The position numbers and the translations under genes are program-made. Under the pieces are notes generated by a model. It saw only the letters and a program-made list of their open reading frames with translations, did not search any database and was not told the DNA's origin. A stretch of DNA of 53,676 nt from Candidatus Omnitrophota bacterium (GTDB taxonomy: Bacteria > Omnitrophota > Gorgyraeia > Duberdicusellales > 4484-171), in NCBI GenBank assembly GCA_020352775.1, contig CP070684.1, positions 788,901 through 842,576 of the forward strand. The letters run 5' to 3'. Below are positions 42,526 to 50,682 of the stretch, in pieces (within the stretch, counting starts at the first letter, position 1; each line of letters starts with the position of its first letter).

Positions 42526-43458
42526 GTGAATATCGCAATAGCACGTGAAAACAGGCCCATGGAAAAACGAGTGATTTTACGGCCCGATGAGTTGAAGGAA
42601 ATCGCTCGCAGCCATAATGTATATGTTGAAAGAGGTGCTGGCAGCGGTATTGGAATACCAGATAGCGCTTACGAGGAGATTGGGGCAAAGATTGGTGATA
42701 CAAAAGAAGTGTATGCACAGGATTTCGTAATACGCCTTAAAGAGCCCAAGGAAGAAGAGCTGGCTTTGATGAAACCGGGCTCATTCATAATGTCTATGAT
42801 GCATTTACCGGGTAACCCTGCCCTTAGAGGTTTGTTAAAAAAATATGAATTAATTGCTATTGCAATGGAGGGGATAAAAGATCCCTTTGGCAAGAGAAAG
42901 ATAGAGGCATTGCATCAAGCAGGCTATTTGGGTATGGAGAAGGGGTTTGAGCTCTGGGGTGGCGATCCTTCGAGGTGCCTTGTAAAAATCATGGGCTACG
43001 GTAATGTTGCTTGTGGTGCAATCCAGTGTGCAGCACGTAAATTTGCTCGGGTAATCATCTTACATAAAAAAGATTTTCCCAATATGCGAGAGCATATTCC
43101 GGAAACAGACATTCTAGTCAATGCTATTAATTGGCCGATGCAGATGCGTGGTAAAGTATTTTTTATTACCCGTGATATGATAAAGCTATTTAAAAAGGGA
43201 GCAGTGCTACTTGATTTGGTTTCTAATCCTGCTGGTCAATCTCCAATCGAAACCATGCATCCGACTAGTTTAGATGATATTTCATATGTGGTTGATGGTG
43301 TGATACATACTTCTTGTTGGGCCTGGCCCGGGCTTGACCCCGTAAATATTTCCAAAAGATACAGTATTCAGGTTGCACCCATCCTTAAGGAAATCGCCGA
43401 TAACGGCATTGATAACCTTCCTCAATATATCAAAGAGGCAACCCATAAAGCGCTTTAA
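42526..43458 (+). CDS. Alanine dehydrogenase/transhydrogenase-like NAD enzyme
   Basis: A 310-residue protein with the AlaDH/PNT layout. N-terminal MNIAIARENRPMEKRVILRP and VYVERGAGSGIGIPD match the substrate-binding part; FVIRLKEPKEEEL and MMHLPGN align with the catalytic Lys and His of alanine dehydrogenase. The Rossmann loop is KIMGYGNVACGAIQ, and YVVDGVIHTSCWAWPGLDP matches the C-terminal signature. It is about 60 residues shorter than alanine dehydrogenase, so substrate may differ. GTG 42526 is the start used. Following kamA by 13 bases, it may reduce or deaminate a beta-amino or keto product of that enzyme; a lysine or saccharopine-type dehydrogenase is another option. Confidence 0.75.
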   Translation: MNIAIARENRPMEKRVILRPDELKEIARSHNVYVERGAGSGIGIPDSAYEEIGAKIGDTKEVYAQDFVIRLKEPKEEELALMKPGSFIMSMMHLPGNPALRGLLKKYELIAIAMEGIKDPFGKRKIEALHQAGYLGMEKGFELWGGDPSRCLVKIMGYGNVACGAIQCAARKFARVIILHKKDFPNMREHIPETDILVNAINWPMQMRGKVFFITRDMIKLFKKGAVLLDLVSNPAGQSPIETMHPTSLDDISYVVDGVIHTSCWAWPGLDPVNISKRYSIQVAPILKEIADNGIDNLPQYIKEATHKAL

Positions 43459-43529
43459 TAATTTAAAAGCTGTGATACCACAGTGGAAAAGGGTATAATT
43501 TATGGTAATATATAGGTAGGAGAAGGGTT

Positions 43530-43850
43530 ATGAACGAAAAAAATAAAACCCCTCAGGAAAAGAAAAAGCCAGTAGTTGATGAAAACCGCGATATTCAGGA
43601 ACTGGAGCCACTGCCTGTTAGCGGCCAGCTTGAAGTCCTGCGTTACCGCACCTTAAAAAAGAATAATGTTTTAGGGTGGTGGTCAGCAGTAGTTCTTTTG
43701 ATCGACCACGGCAAAAAACAGATTTGTTATTATCGCTGGAGAAAGAAAGGCGATGAGTGGAAGCGTGATAAAAAACTACCTATCCGTTCCCATAAAGATT
43801 GGTTGATGCTAAAGGATGCAGTTGAGTCTTTCTTAAAAGAAATAGATTAA
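43530..43850 (+). CDS. Small basic protein, unknown function
   Basis: A 106-residue protein preceded by AGGAGAAGGG. The first 30 residues are charged and probably disordered (NEKNKTPQEKKKPVVDEN). The rest has a compact look with a Trp-rich strand pattern: VLRYRTLKKNNVLGWWSAVVLL, then YYRWRKKGDEWKRD and LPIRSHKDWLML, ending in an amphipathic helix. The basic, aromatic strands could bind nucleic acid, similar in feel to PC4/YdbC folds, but I cannot assign a family. A TATAAT at 43494-43499 lies 31 bases before it, so it may have its own promoter. Confidence 0.65.
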   Translation: MNEKNKTPQEKKKPVVDENRDIQELEPLPVSGQLEVLRYRTLKKNNVLGWWSAVVLLIDHGKKQICYYRWRKKGDEWKRDKKLPIRSHKDWLMLKDAVESFLKEID

Positions 43851-43857
43851 CCCTCGC

Positions 43858-43885
43858 TTGACGCCTACTTAAAAATTAGTAAGAT
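43858..43885 (+). promoter_or_regulatory. Promoter giving a near-leaderless mRNA
   Basis: TTGACG (43858-43863), 16-base spacer, TAAGAT (43880-43885). Transcription would start at about 43892, and the ATG is at 43895. There is no Shine-Dalgarno sequence. Confidence 0.55.
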
Positions 43886-43894
43886 AGTGCAAAT

Positions 43895-44329
43895 ATGAAG
43901 AAGATAAAAGTACTGTTTATTTGCACCCATAATTCTGTGCGTTCGCAGATGGCAGAAGGATTGCTTAAAAGCCTGGGAAAAGGTAAGTTTGAAACATACA
44001 GTGCTGGTACTCATCCTGCAGGAGTTAACCCTGATGCAATAAAAGTAATGGCAGAAATAGGAATAGATATTTCAAATCAATATTCCAAATCCATTGAGCA
44101 ATTGCCAGGCATAGATTTTGATTGGGTAGTGACAGTGTGTGACCATGCAAAAGAGGTTTGTCCGTTTTTCCCGGGGGAAAATGTGATACATAAGAGTTTC
44201 TATGACCCGGGCACTTTTATCGGAACCGAAGAAGAGAGGTTGACAGAATTTAGAAGAGTGAGAGACGAGATTAAAGATTGGCTTAAGAATGTATTTATTC
44301 CAACTTATGAAAGAAGGAGAGATGAGTAG
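43895..44329 (+). CDS. arsC: Thioredoxin-type arsenate reductase / LMW protein tyrosine phosphatase
   Basis: A 144-residue protein with the CX5R phosphate loop VLFICTHNSVRSQMAEG. The redox cysteines of thioredoxin-coupled arsenate reductase are both present in VTVCDHAKEVCPFFPG (C-x6-C). The end matches the ArsC pattern (HKSFYDPGTF, EFRRVRDEI). So arsenate reduction is more likely than protein phosphatase activity. No arsR, arsB or acr3 gene is adjacent. The gene begins right after a promoter with no ribosome binding site. Its stop overlaps the next start by 8 bases. Confidence 0.87.
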   Translation: MKKIKVLFICTHNSVRSQMAEGLLKSLGKGKFETYSAGTHPAGVNPDAIKVMAEIGIDISNQYSKSIEQLPGIDFDWVVTVCDHAKEVCPFFPGENVIHKSFYDPGTFIGTEEERLTEFRRVRDEIKDWLKNVFIPTYERRRDE

Positions 44330-44996
44330 TTTAGGCGAAAAGGCATTGATTATTTCGTTTTCGTTTTTTTTGGCCGTATTTTTCTACCAAAATGCTTTTG
44401 CCTTTGACGATGGTGATTTTCAGTATTGGAATAATGAAAGTATAGCTTTCAAAATAACTGAAGATTGGAAGGCCAGTTTTGAGGAAGAGTTTAGACTAGG
44501 AGATAATGGTGGCAATCTCTACTATCAGCATTCAGATTGGGGGGTTACATATTCCGGGATAGCAGAATGGCTTGATTTGGGTGTGTTTTATCGGAATATA
44601 TCTGAGAAGAAAAATAGTAAGTGGAGACGTGAGGATCGTCCACACCTGGATGCAGCAGTAAAATGGGAATTATTCGATTGTGCGATGAGCAACAGGGGGC
44701 GGTTTGAGTATCGTGACCGGGAAGATGCAGAAGATCTCTGGCAATATCGAAATAAATTCACCGTGAAATTGCCCTTTAAGTTGACTAAAGTTCAGATTCA
44801 ACCTTATATTGCTGATGAGATTTTTATTGATTTTGACCAGGAGCGCCTTAATCGCAATAGGCTATACACTGGTTTTTCTATGAAATTTACAAAGAGTTTA
44901 AAAGGAGAAATTTTCTATCTTTGGCAAAGCAGTAAAAAAAGCGGCAAGTGGTCTGATTTAAATGTTTTAGGCACAAAATTAAAACTGTCTTTTTGA
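44322..44996 (+). CDS. DUF2490-like outer-membrane beta-barrel
   Basis: A 224-residue exported protein. ATG 44322, after AAGGAGAG, lies in the last codons of arsC (ATGAGTAG), so translation is probably coupled; the longer frame to 44289 has no reason to be used. A signal sequence ends near YQNAFA. The mature part alternates as in small barrels: FEEEFRLGDNGGNLYYQHSD, WLDLGVFYRNIS, NRGRFEYRDR, and a last strand LNVLGTKLKLSF ending in Phe. This fits the DUF2490 family, whose function is unknown. The link with an arsenate reductase is only positional. Confidence 0.75.
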   Translation: MSSLGEKALIISFSFFLAVFFYQNAFAFDDGDFQYWNNESIAFKITEDWKASFEEEFRLGDNGGNLYYQHSDWGVTYSGIAEWLDLGVFYRNISEKKNSKWRREDRPHLDAAVKWELFDCAMSNRGRFEYRDREDAEDLWQYRNKFTVKLPFKLTKVQIQPYIADEIFIDFDQERLNRNRLYTGFSMKFTKSLKGEIFYLWQSSKKSGKWSDLNVLGTKLKLSF

Positions 44997-45067
44997 GAGT
45001 AAAACCATTTTTCGAGTATCTTTAAATAGCTCACCTATCTATCCTTCTAAATAGCCCGAAAAGTGCA

Positions 45068-45095
45068 TAGACATATAGGGAAAAAGTTGTATAAT
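45068..45095 (+). promoter_or_regulatory. Promoter of nadA-mnmA-larE
   Basis: TAGACA (45068-45073), 16-base spacer, perfect TATAAT (45090-45095), 32 bases before the nadA ATG at 45128. Confidence 0.6.
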
Positions 45096-45127
45096 ACTTT
45101 ACTATTTTTCATTTTTGGGTGAAGAAG

Positions 45128-46045
45128 ATGGCAATAAGCAAAGAAAAATTAAAAGAAGACATAGGGAAGTTAAAAGCCGCCAAAAATGCGGTTATTTTAG
45201 CCCATAATTACCAGATTCCTGATATCCAAGATATTGCGGATGAATTAGGGGATTCTTTAGGATTATCTAAGATTTCACGGGATAGGCCTGAGGACTTTAT
45301 TGTTTTTTGCGGGGTGCGGTTTATGGCCGAAACCGCAAAGATTCTTTCACCCCAGAAGAGAGTACTTTTACCCGCCTTAAATGCAGGATGTCCCCTTGCA
45401 GATGCCATTGAACCACAAGAACTTAGAGAATTAAAGGAAAAGCATCCTGATGCTTGGGTAGTAAGTTATGTGAACACTTCTGCAGAGGTTAAGGCACTGA
45501 GTGATGTTTGTTGCACTTCTGCTAACGCTATCAAGGTGGTTAAAAATGTGCCGGTTAAAAAGATAATTTTTACCCCTGATAAAAACTTAGGATGGTGGGT
45601 GCAAAAAAATGTTCCCCAGAAAGAATTGATTATTTGGCCAGGGGGTTGTTACGTGCATGAGAAATTTATGTTAGATGATTTAAAAGGAGCGCGTAAGAAC
45701 TATCCTGATGCCGAGATTTTGGTGCATCCGGAGTGTCATAAAGATATTTTAAAAGAGGCGGATTATGTGCTTTCTACCTCCGGCATGGTTAAAAGGGCAA
45801 AAGAGTCAGCTGCCAAGCAGCTTATTATTGGAACAGAAGCAGGCCTTATTTACCGGCTTAAGAAGGAAAATCCTGATAAGGAATTTTATTCTCTGGGGGC
45901 GGCCCGCATTTGCAGTAATATGAAAAAAATCACCCTCAATGAGCTCTATGAATCTTTGAGGGATGAGGTTTACGAAATAAAGCTTGATAGCGATATTATT
46001 AAGAAAGCTCAGCTTGCCTTAGAGAGAATGGTTCAGTATGTATGA
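45128..46045 (+). CDS. nadA: Quinolinate synthase
   Basis: A 305-residue [4Fe-4S] enzyme that condenses iminoaspartate with dihydroxyacetone phosphate to make quinolinate for NAD. It shows AVILAHNYQIPDIQDIAD at the start, cysteines in VFCGVRFMAETAKIL, VCCTSANAIKVV, WPGGCYVHEKF and ARICSNMKKITL, and substrate-binding HPECHKDI and STSGMV. Three of the cysteines hold the cluster. ATG 45128 is preferred to GTG 45119, but neither has a strong site. nadB and nadC are not in the window. It is 57 bases before mnmA, and both enzymes draw on sulfur/iron-sulfur metabolism. Confidence 0.95.
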   Translation: MAISKEKLKEDIGKLKAAKNAVILAHNYQIPDIQDIADELGDSLGLSKISRDRPEDFIVFCGVRFMAETAKILSPQKRVLLPALNAGCPLADAIEPQELRELKEKHPDAWVVSYVNTSAEVKALSDVCCTSANAIKVVKNVPVKKIIFTPDKNLGWWVQKNVPQKELIIWPGGCYVHEKFMLDDLKGARKNYPDAEILVHPECHKDILKEADYVLSTSGMVKRAKESAAKQLIIGTEAGLIYRLKKENPDKEFYSLGAARICSNMKKITLNELYESLRDEVYEIKLDSDIIKKAQLALERMVQYV

Positions 46046-46102
46046 GGATAAACCGCGCAGAAATATCTCATCATGTTTTTCAATAATTAACTCAATGCAG
46101 TC

Positions 46103-47143
46103 ATGAAGAAAAAGATTGTTGTGGGTTTAAGCGGAGGAGTTGATTCTAGTACTACGGCTTATATCTTAAAGCAGCAGGGCTGGGAAGTGATCGGGGTGAC
46201 ATTGAAGCTCTCTTCTACCCTTGATTCCGAGAGTCTTTCTCAGGCTAGGCAATTATGTGGTAAGTTAGAAATCCCGCATCACTTAATTGATTTAGGAGAT
46301 GCATTCAAGAAAGAGATCGTCGATTATTTCGTGCAAAGCTATCTTGAGGGCACAACACCTAATCCTTGTGCTTGGTGTAATCGTAGGATTAAATTTGGAG
46401 TCCTGCTTGAGAGAGCTAAAAAGCTAGGCGCTGATTATCTAGCCACAGGTCATTATGCCCGTATCGAAAAAACGGGTGATACGTATTTTATAAAAAGAGC
46501 AAAAGATGAAAGAAAATCCCAGGAATATTTTCTTTCTTTAATTCCTTCATCAGTTTTGCCACACCTTGTATTCCCGCTGGCTGATTACACAAAAGAAGAA
46601 GTGAGAAGAGTGGCAAAAGAAAAAGAATTAATGTTTAAAGAAAGAAAGGAAAGTCAGGATATTTGTTTTATCAAAGGGATGTCTTATGCGAAATTTATCG
46701 AAAAGTATTTAGATATTCCTAGTGAAGGTTGTGGCCAGATTCAGCATGTTGACGGCAGAATACTCGGCACCCACAAAGGAATTCATCACTATACTTATGG
46801 TCAGCGCGAAGGATTAGGCGTTGCCTGGAAAGAACCCCTTTATGTTGCTGATATTGATAGTGCCACTAAAACCGTGGTGGTGACTGAGAGAGAGCATCTT
46901 GGGAAGGATAGATTTTTGGTTGGGAATTTAAATTGGTTTATCTGCCCAGAAAATTTTAGTTTTTTGAAGGTAAAGATTCGTTATAATTCTTTATTCTATA
47001 ATTGTAAGCTCGAATATTGTGGTAATAAAATATTGGTTTTGCTTGAGAAAAAAATAGATGCTATCACTCCCGGTCAGCTCGCTACCTTTTATCGCGATGA
47101 TATGGTTGTGGGCGGAGGGATCATAGAGAAAATTAAAAGCTAA
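46103..47143 (+). CDS. mnmA: tRNA-specific 2-thiouridylase
   Basis: A 346-residue PP-loop enzyme that adds sulfur to U34 of tRNAs for Lys, Glu and Gln. ATP site VGLSGGVDSST is at residues 5-15. The first catalytic Cys lies in TPNPCAWCNRRIKFG (about 88-91), the second in ESQDICFIKG (about 187). The second half has GTHKGIHHYTYGQREGLG, the central domain, and GQLATFYRDDMVVGGGII, the C-terminal barrel. An extra Cys before the catalytic one (CAWC) is typical of the branch that works without TusE. ATG 46103 has no clear site. larE follows after 2 bases. Confidence 0.95.
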   Translation: MKKKIVVGLSGGVDSSTTAYILKQQGWEVIGVTLKLSSTLDSESLSQARQLCGKLEIPHHLIDLGDAFKKEIVDYFVQSYLEGTTPNPCAWCNRRIKFGVLLERAKKLGADYLATGHYARIEKTGDTYFIKRAKDERKSQEYFLSLIPSSVLPHLVFPLADYTKEEVRRVAKEKELMFKERKESQDICFIKGMSYAKFIEKYLDIPSEGCGQIQHVDGRILGTHKGIHHYTYGQREGLGVAWKEPLYVADIDSATKTVVVTEREHLGKDRFLVGNLNWFICPENFSFLKVKIRYNSLFYNCKLEYCGNKILVLLEKKIDAITPGQLATFYRDDMVVGGGIIEKIKS

Positions 47144-47145
47144 AA

Positions 47146-47958
47146 ATGAAAAATGGAAAAAGCCTTGAAAATAAATATCAAAAGCTTAAGAAATTGCTTC
47201 TAGATATAGGCTCAGGAGTAATTGCTTTCTCTGGTGGTAAAGACAGTGGGCTCCTGGCAAAGGTAGCTTATGAGGTTTTGGGTAAAAATATATTTGCTGT
47301 AACTGCGTACTCACCTACTTATCCTTCCTGGGAAAATAAAGATTCATCAAAAATCGCAAGAGAGATTGGCATCTCTCATTTAATTATCCACACTGAAGAA
47401 TTCAAGGATAATAAATTTATACGTAATCATACCGACCGCTGTTACTGGTGTAAACGGGAATTATTCTCAAAAATTAGAAAAATCGCAGACAAAAAAGGCA
47501 ATAAATATATTCTGGATGGTACAAATTTTGATGATAAGGATGATATTCGGCCTGGCCTTAAGGCGAATAAGGAATTCAGTGTACGCAGCCCCCTTTATGA
47601 ATGTAAATTCAGGAGTCAGGATATCCAAGATTTAGCGAGACGCTTGGGGCTTTCATTTTGGGATAAACCTTCTGGCACATGTCTATCTAGCCGTATTCCG
47701 TTTGGGCAAGAGATATCTTTAGGACGAATTAAGAAGGTAGGAGAAGCGGAGATGTTTTTACGTGGTTTTTTTGGCCCTAAGGTGCTTTTTCGGGCACGTG
47801 ACCATGGAGATTTATTGCGTATAGAGGTAGCTAACTGGGAATGGACTAAGATGAGAAAATCTGATATAACTAAGATAGTCAGAAAGCTAAAAGAAATCGG
47901 ATACAAATATGTAACCCTTGATTTAGAAGGATATATACCGGCAGGCAAAAGACAGTAA
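47146..47958 (+). CDS. larE: Sulfur transferase LarE family
   Basis: A 270-residue PP-loop protein. VIAFSGGKDSGLLAKVAY is the ATP loop. DRCYWCKRELFSKI carries a CxxC seen in family members that may hold a 4Fe-4S cluster and recycle sulfur. KPSGTCLSSRIPFGQ contains the cysteine equivalent to Cys176 of Lactiplantibacillus LarE, which gives up its own sulfur to the nickel-pincer nucleotide cofactor. LarB, LarC and LarA genes are not in the window. Being in an operon with mnmA suggests a shared sulfur source or a different thiolation target. Confidence 0.88.
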   Translation: MKNGKSLENKYQKLKKLLLDIGSGVIAFSGGKDSGLLAKVAYEVLGKNIFAVTAYSPTYPSWENKDSSKIAREIGISHLIIHTEEFKDNKFIRNHTDRCYWCKRELFSKIRKIADKKGNKYILDGTNFDDKDDIRPGLKANKEFSVRSPLYECKFRSQDIQDLARRLGLSFWDKPSGTCLSSRIPFGQEISLGRIKKVGEAEMFLRGFFGPKVLFRARDHGDLLRIEVANWEWTKMRKSDITKIVRKLKEIGYKYVTLDLEGYIPAGKRQ

Positions 47959-48006
47959 AGGGCTAAGTTGTAAGGGTTATTAATATTTAATGATAAAGGA
48001 GGAAGA

Positions 48007-48615
48007 GTGGGTATTAAAAATTTTCTTCTGATGGGTTTGTTTTTGGTTTTTATGGGTTGTCAGCCTATGGTTGAGGATTTGGTTATTGATAGCTTCGAAG
48101 ACACATTGAATTCTAAAACAGTTGACTTTGGTGCGGGAGAAGGGTCTTCGGTGAGGGTTTCAGCATCAAAAGAATTTAAGCAATGCGGTGAGCAGTCTCT
48201 AAAGGTCGAATATAACCTGCGGCCTTCAAGTTATATGTGGATTGCACGTGGTTACGGTCTCGATGTAAAGGGAGCTGCACACTGGGAAGTTGAACCCCAA
48301 GAGATTGCATGGAAAAGATATAATGCAATAAGTGTTTCGATGTATGGCAGAAATTCTGGAGCAGTAGTAGCCTTTGATATAAAGGATGCCAAGGGAGAGT
48401 TATGGCGGTTTCTTCTGGATGATGATTTTGCAGGCTGGAAAGAAATTAGTTGTCTCTTTAAGAATTTCTTTGTGCGTAGCGACTGGCAGCCTGAAACTGC
48501 CGAGCGAAACGAAATTTTAGATTTTCCCATCATGAGCTTTCAGTTTGAGCCGCGCCTTCCTGGTAGAGGCGTATATTATTTTGATTGTATAAAGCTTAGG
48601 CGGGTAAAGAAATAA
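48007..48615 (+). CDS. Lipoprotein with CIA30/CBM-like jelly-roll domain
   Basis: A 202-residue lipoprotein; GTG 48007 follows AAAGGAGGAAGA. The signal ends at lipobox FMGC (Cys about 18). The rest resembles galactose-binding-like beta-sandwiches such as CIA30/CBM11: DSFEDTLNSKTVDF at the start, SLKVEYNLRPSSYMWIARGY, ISVSMYGRNSGAVVAFDIKD, and a last YYFDCIKLRRV strand, the usual end of these domains. It may bind carbohydrate outside the cell. It is 3 bases from the next gene, so all three genes to 50662 look like one unit. Confidence 0.72.
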   Translation: MGIKNFLLMGLFLVFMGCQPMVEDLVIDSFEDTLNSKTVDFGAGEGSSVRVSASKEFKQCGEQSLKVEYNLRPSSYMWIARGYGLDVKGAAHWEVEPQEIAWKRYNAISVSMYGRNSGAVVAFDIKDAKGELWRFLLDDDFAGWKEISCLFKNFFVRSDWQPETAERNEILDFPIMSFQFEPRLPGRGVYYFDCIKLRRVKK

Positions 48616-48618
48616 ATA

Positions 48619-49644
48619 ATGGCTACGAAAAGCATAAATTTATCACGAATCTCAGAAGAAAAACTCCTGGATTTACGTGTTTGCGATTTGCCTTTAAAAA
48701 TTGACGGCACTTGGCTTGCTGATTGTGTTGGAGAGCTTTACAAAGAGCTCGATGCCAAGGGTGTTAAATTTAAGCCTTCTTGTTATCTGGCGGATGAATG
48801 GCTTACCCCTGATCAGGAACCGGTTGTAGGCATTCCCTTCTTTCTTGCTCATCCCAAGCTCATAAAATTAGAAAGAAAGTTTATGCTCGATGTCGAGGGA
48901 TCAACAAAAGAACGCTGCATGAAACTTTTGCGACATGAAACAGGCCACACCTTAAATTACGCCTATAAATTATACAAAAGAAAGAAATGGCAGAATATTT
49001 TTGGTCGATTTTCTTCAGAGTATGAGGAGACTTACCGTTTCCGGCCTTACAGTAAAAATTTTGTAAGGCATATGGAGGATTATTACGCACAGTACCATCC
49101 TGACGAAGATTTTGCCGAAACATTTGCAGTATGGCTTACTCCGCATATTGATTGGCAAGAGCAATATAAGGGCTGGAAGGCCTTGAAGAAGCTGCGCTAT
49201 GTGGATGAGGTTATGCAGGAAATAAAAGACAAAGAACCTTTGGTTAGAAAAGGAGATAAGTATTGGCAGGCTTCTAAGATGCGTATTACCCTTAAGAACT
49301 TCTATAAAAAGAAAAGAATTCATTACGCGGAAGATTTTCCTGATTTCCACGATTCTAATTTACGTAGGATTTTTGTCGTGAAAGGTAAGAAGTACCGTAA
49401 GGCCCCTCATGCCGCGGATATTTTAATGGCTTACCGCAAAGATGTTCTTAATAGTGTTTCGCGCTGGACAGGTGAGAAAAAGTATATAATCGATGATCTC
49501 TTAAAAACTCTTATTAAACGGTGTAGAGAATTAAAACTGGTTGCACCCGAACCAGAATCGCTAACAGTTTTAAAGATATCGACTTATATAACGACCTTGA
49601 TTGCTAATTACGTCCACACCGGCTGGTTTGGGGGAGATAAGTGA
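48619..49644 (+). CDS. Putative zinc-binding metallopeptidase
   Basis: A 341-residue protein with no signal sequence. LLRHETGHTLNYAYKLY holds HExxH (about residues 112-116). Fifty to sixty residues later YAQYHPDEDFAETFAVWLTP supplies a glutamate that could be the third ligand, with the DFAETFA pattern of the putative zinc-binding metallopeptidase family. GIPFFLAHPKLIKLERKFML precedes the motif, and the C-terminal third is helical and basic. It lies one base before an ATP-grasp ligase gene. The two could make and trim the same peptide, but this is inference. Confidence 0.75.
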   Translation: MATKSINLSRISEEKLLDLRVCDLPLKIDGTWLADCVGELYKELDAKGVKFKPSCYLADEWLTPDQEPVVGIPFFLAHPKLIKLERKFMLDVEGSTKERCMKLLRHETGHTLNYAYKLYKRKKWQNIFGRFSSEYEETYRFRPYSKNFVRHMEDYYAQYHPDEDFAETFAVWLTPHIDWQEQYKGWKALKKLRYVDEVMQEIKDKEPLVRKGDKYWQASKMRITLKNFYKKKRIHYAEDFPDFHDSNLRRIFVVKGKKYRKAPHAADILMAYRKDVLNSVSRWTGEKKYIIDDLLKTLIKRCRELKLVAPEPESLTVLKISTYITTLIANYVHTGWFGGDK

Positions 49645-49645
49645 T

Positions 49646-50662
49646 ATGAGACGGAAATTAAAAGTGTTATTGGTGTTTGATTGTCCTTATGCTGTGCCGC
49701 GGGGATATGAGTTTAAGGAGGAATTTAAAGATTTTAACTGGGATGCCGAACGATACACTCGCAATGCTCTTAAAGAGTTAGGCCATGAAGTAACTATGCT
49801 GGGGATACATGATGATATAAATATTCTTCTTGAAGAAATAAAGGAAAATAGACCCGACCTTATCTTTAACCTTATTGAGGTTTTTAATAACCAGTCACGT
49901 CTTGAAAAGAATATGGCTGCGTTGATAGAGATGTTAGACATTCCTTATACCGGCGCATTGCCCGCTACGTTGTTTATCTGTAATAACAAGGCCTTGAGCA
50001 AAGAAAGATTGACCTTTCATAAGATAAAAGTGCCGCATTTTTATACTTATTACAAGGGGCATAAAGTATGGCTGCCTAAGAAGCTTAACCTTCCTTTGAT
50101 TGTAAAACCCCTTACCGAGGAAGCCTCGCGCGGCATATCGCAAGCATCAATTGTGGACAGTGAGGAGGCACTTATTGAACGAGTAAGATTTATTCATGAG
50201 AATATGAATATGGATGCTATAGCGGAAGAATATATCGACGGCAGAGAGTTTTATGTGAGTGTGATTGGCAGCAAAAGAATTCAGGTTCTTCCTGTGAGGG
50301 AGGTAAAATTTGGTCAACTTCCTGAAGATGAGCCACGTATTGCCACCTACAAGGCAAAATGGGATTATGATTATCGTGAGCGTTGGGGCATAAAATACGT
50401 ATTTGTGGGGCGGCTGCCTGAGGGGTGGGAGAAAAAAATAGTTGAGACCTGTAAGCGGGCTTACCGGGCGTTGAATATGAGGTCGTATGCTCGTTTTGAT
50501 ATCCGGGTTACACCCCAGGCGCAGGTTTATATTATCGAAGCAAATGCGAACCCAAATTTAGATAAGGATGATGAAGTTGGACAGTCAGCAGAAAAGGCAG
50601 GTATTTCGTATACGGAATTAATCAAAAAGATTGTCTCGTTAGCTTTTCAGCGGCGAGAATAA
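49646..50662 (+). CDS. ATP-grasp ligase, D-Ala-D-Ala ligase-like
   Basis: A 338-residue protein. ATG 49646 lies one base after the previous stop and follows GGGGGAGATAAG; the longer frame extends 15 codons into the peptidase gene. The N-terminal domain has FNLIEVFNNQSRLEKNM and LDIPYTGALPATLFICNNKAL, the ATP domain LPLIVKPLTEEASRGISQAS and EEYIDGREFYVSVIG, and the metal site ARFDIRVTPQAQVYIIEANANPN. This is the D-Ala-D-Ala ligase branch, but context (peptidase, lipoprotein) argues against ordinary cell-wall synthesis. It probably joins a carboxylate to an amine of unknown identity. Confidence 0.82.
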   Translation: MRRKLKVLLVFDCPYAVPRGYEFKEEFKDFNWDAERYTRNALKELGHEVTMLGIHDDINILLEEIKENRPDLIFNLIEVFNNQSRLEKNMAALIEMLDIPYTGALPATLFICNNKALSKERLTFHKIKVPHFYTYYKGHKVWLPKKLNLPLIVKPLTEEASRGISQASIVDSEEALIERVRFIHENMNMDAIAEEYIDGREFYVSVIGSKRIQVLPVREVKFGQLPEDEPRIATYKAKWDYDYRERWGIKYVFVGRLPEGWEKKIVETCKRAYRALNMRSYARFDIRVTPQAQVYIIEANANPNLDKDDEVGQSAEKAGISYTELIKKIVSLAFQRRE

Positions 50663-50682
50663 TGGTTTAAACAAAGGCGGGT

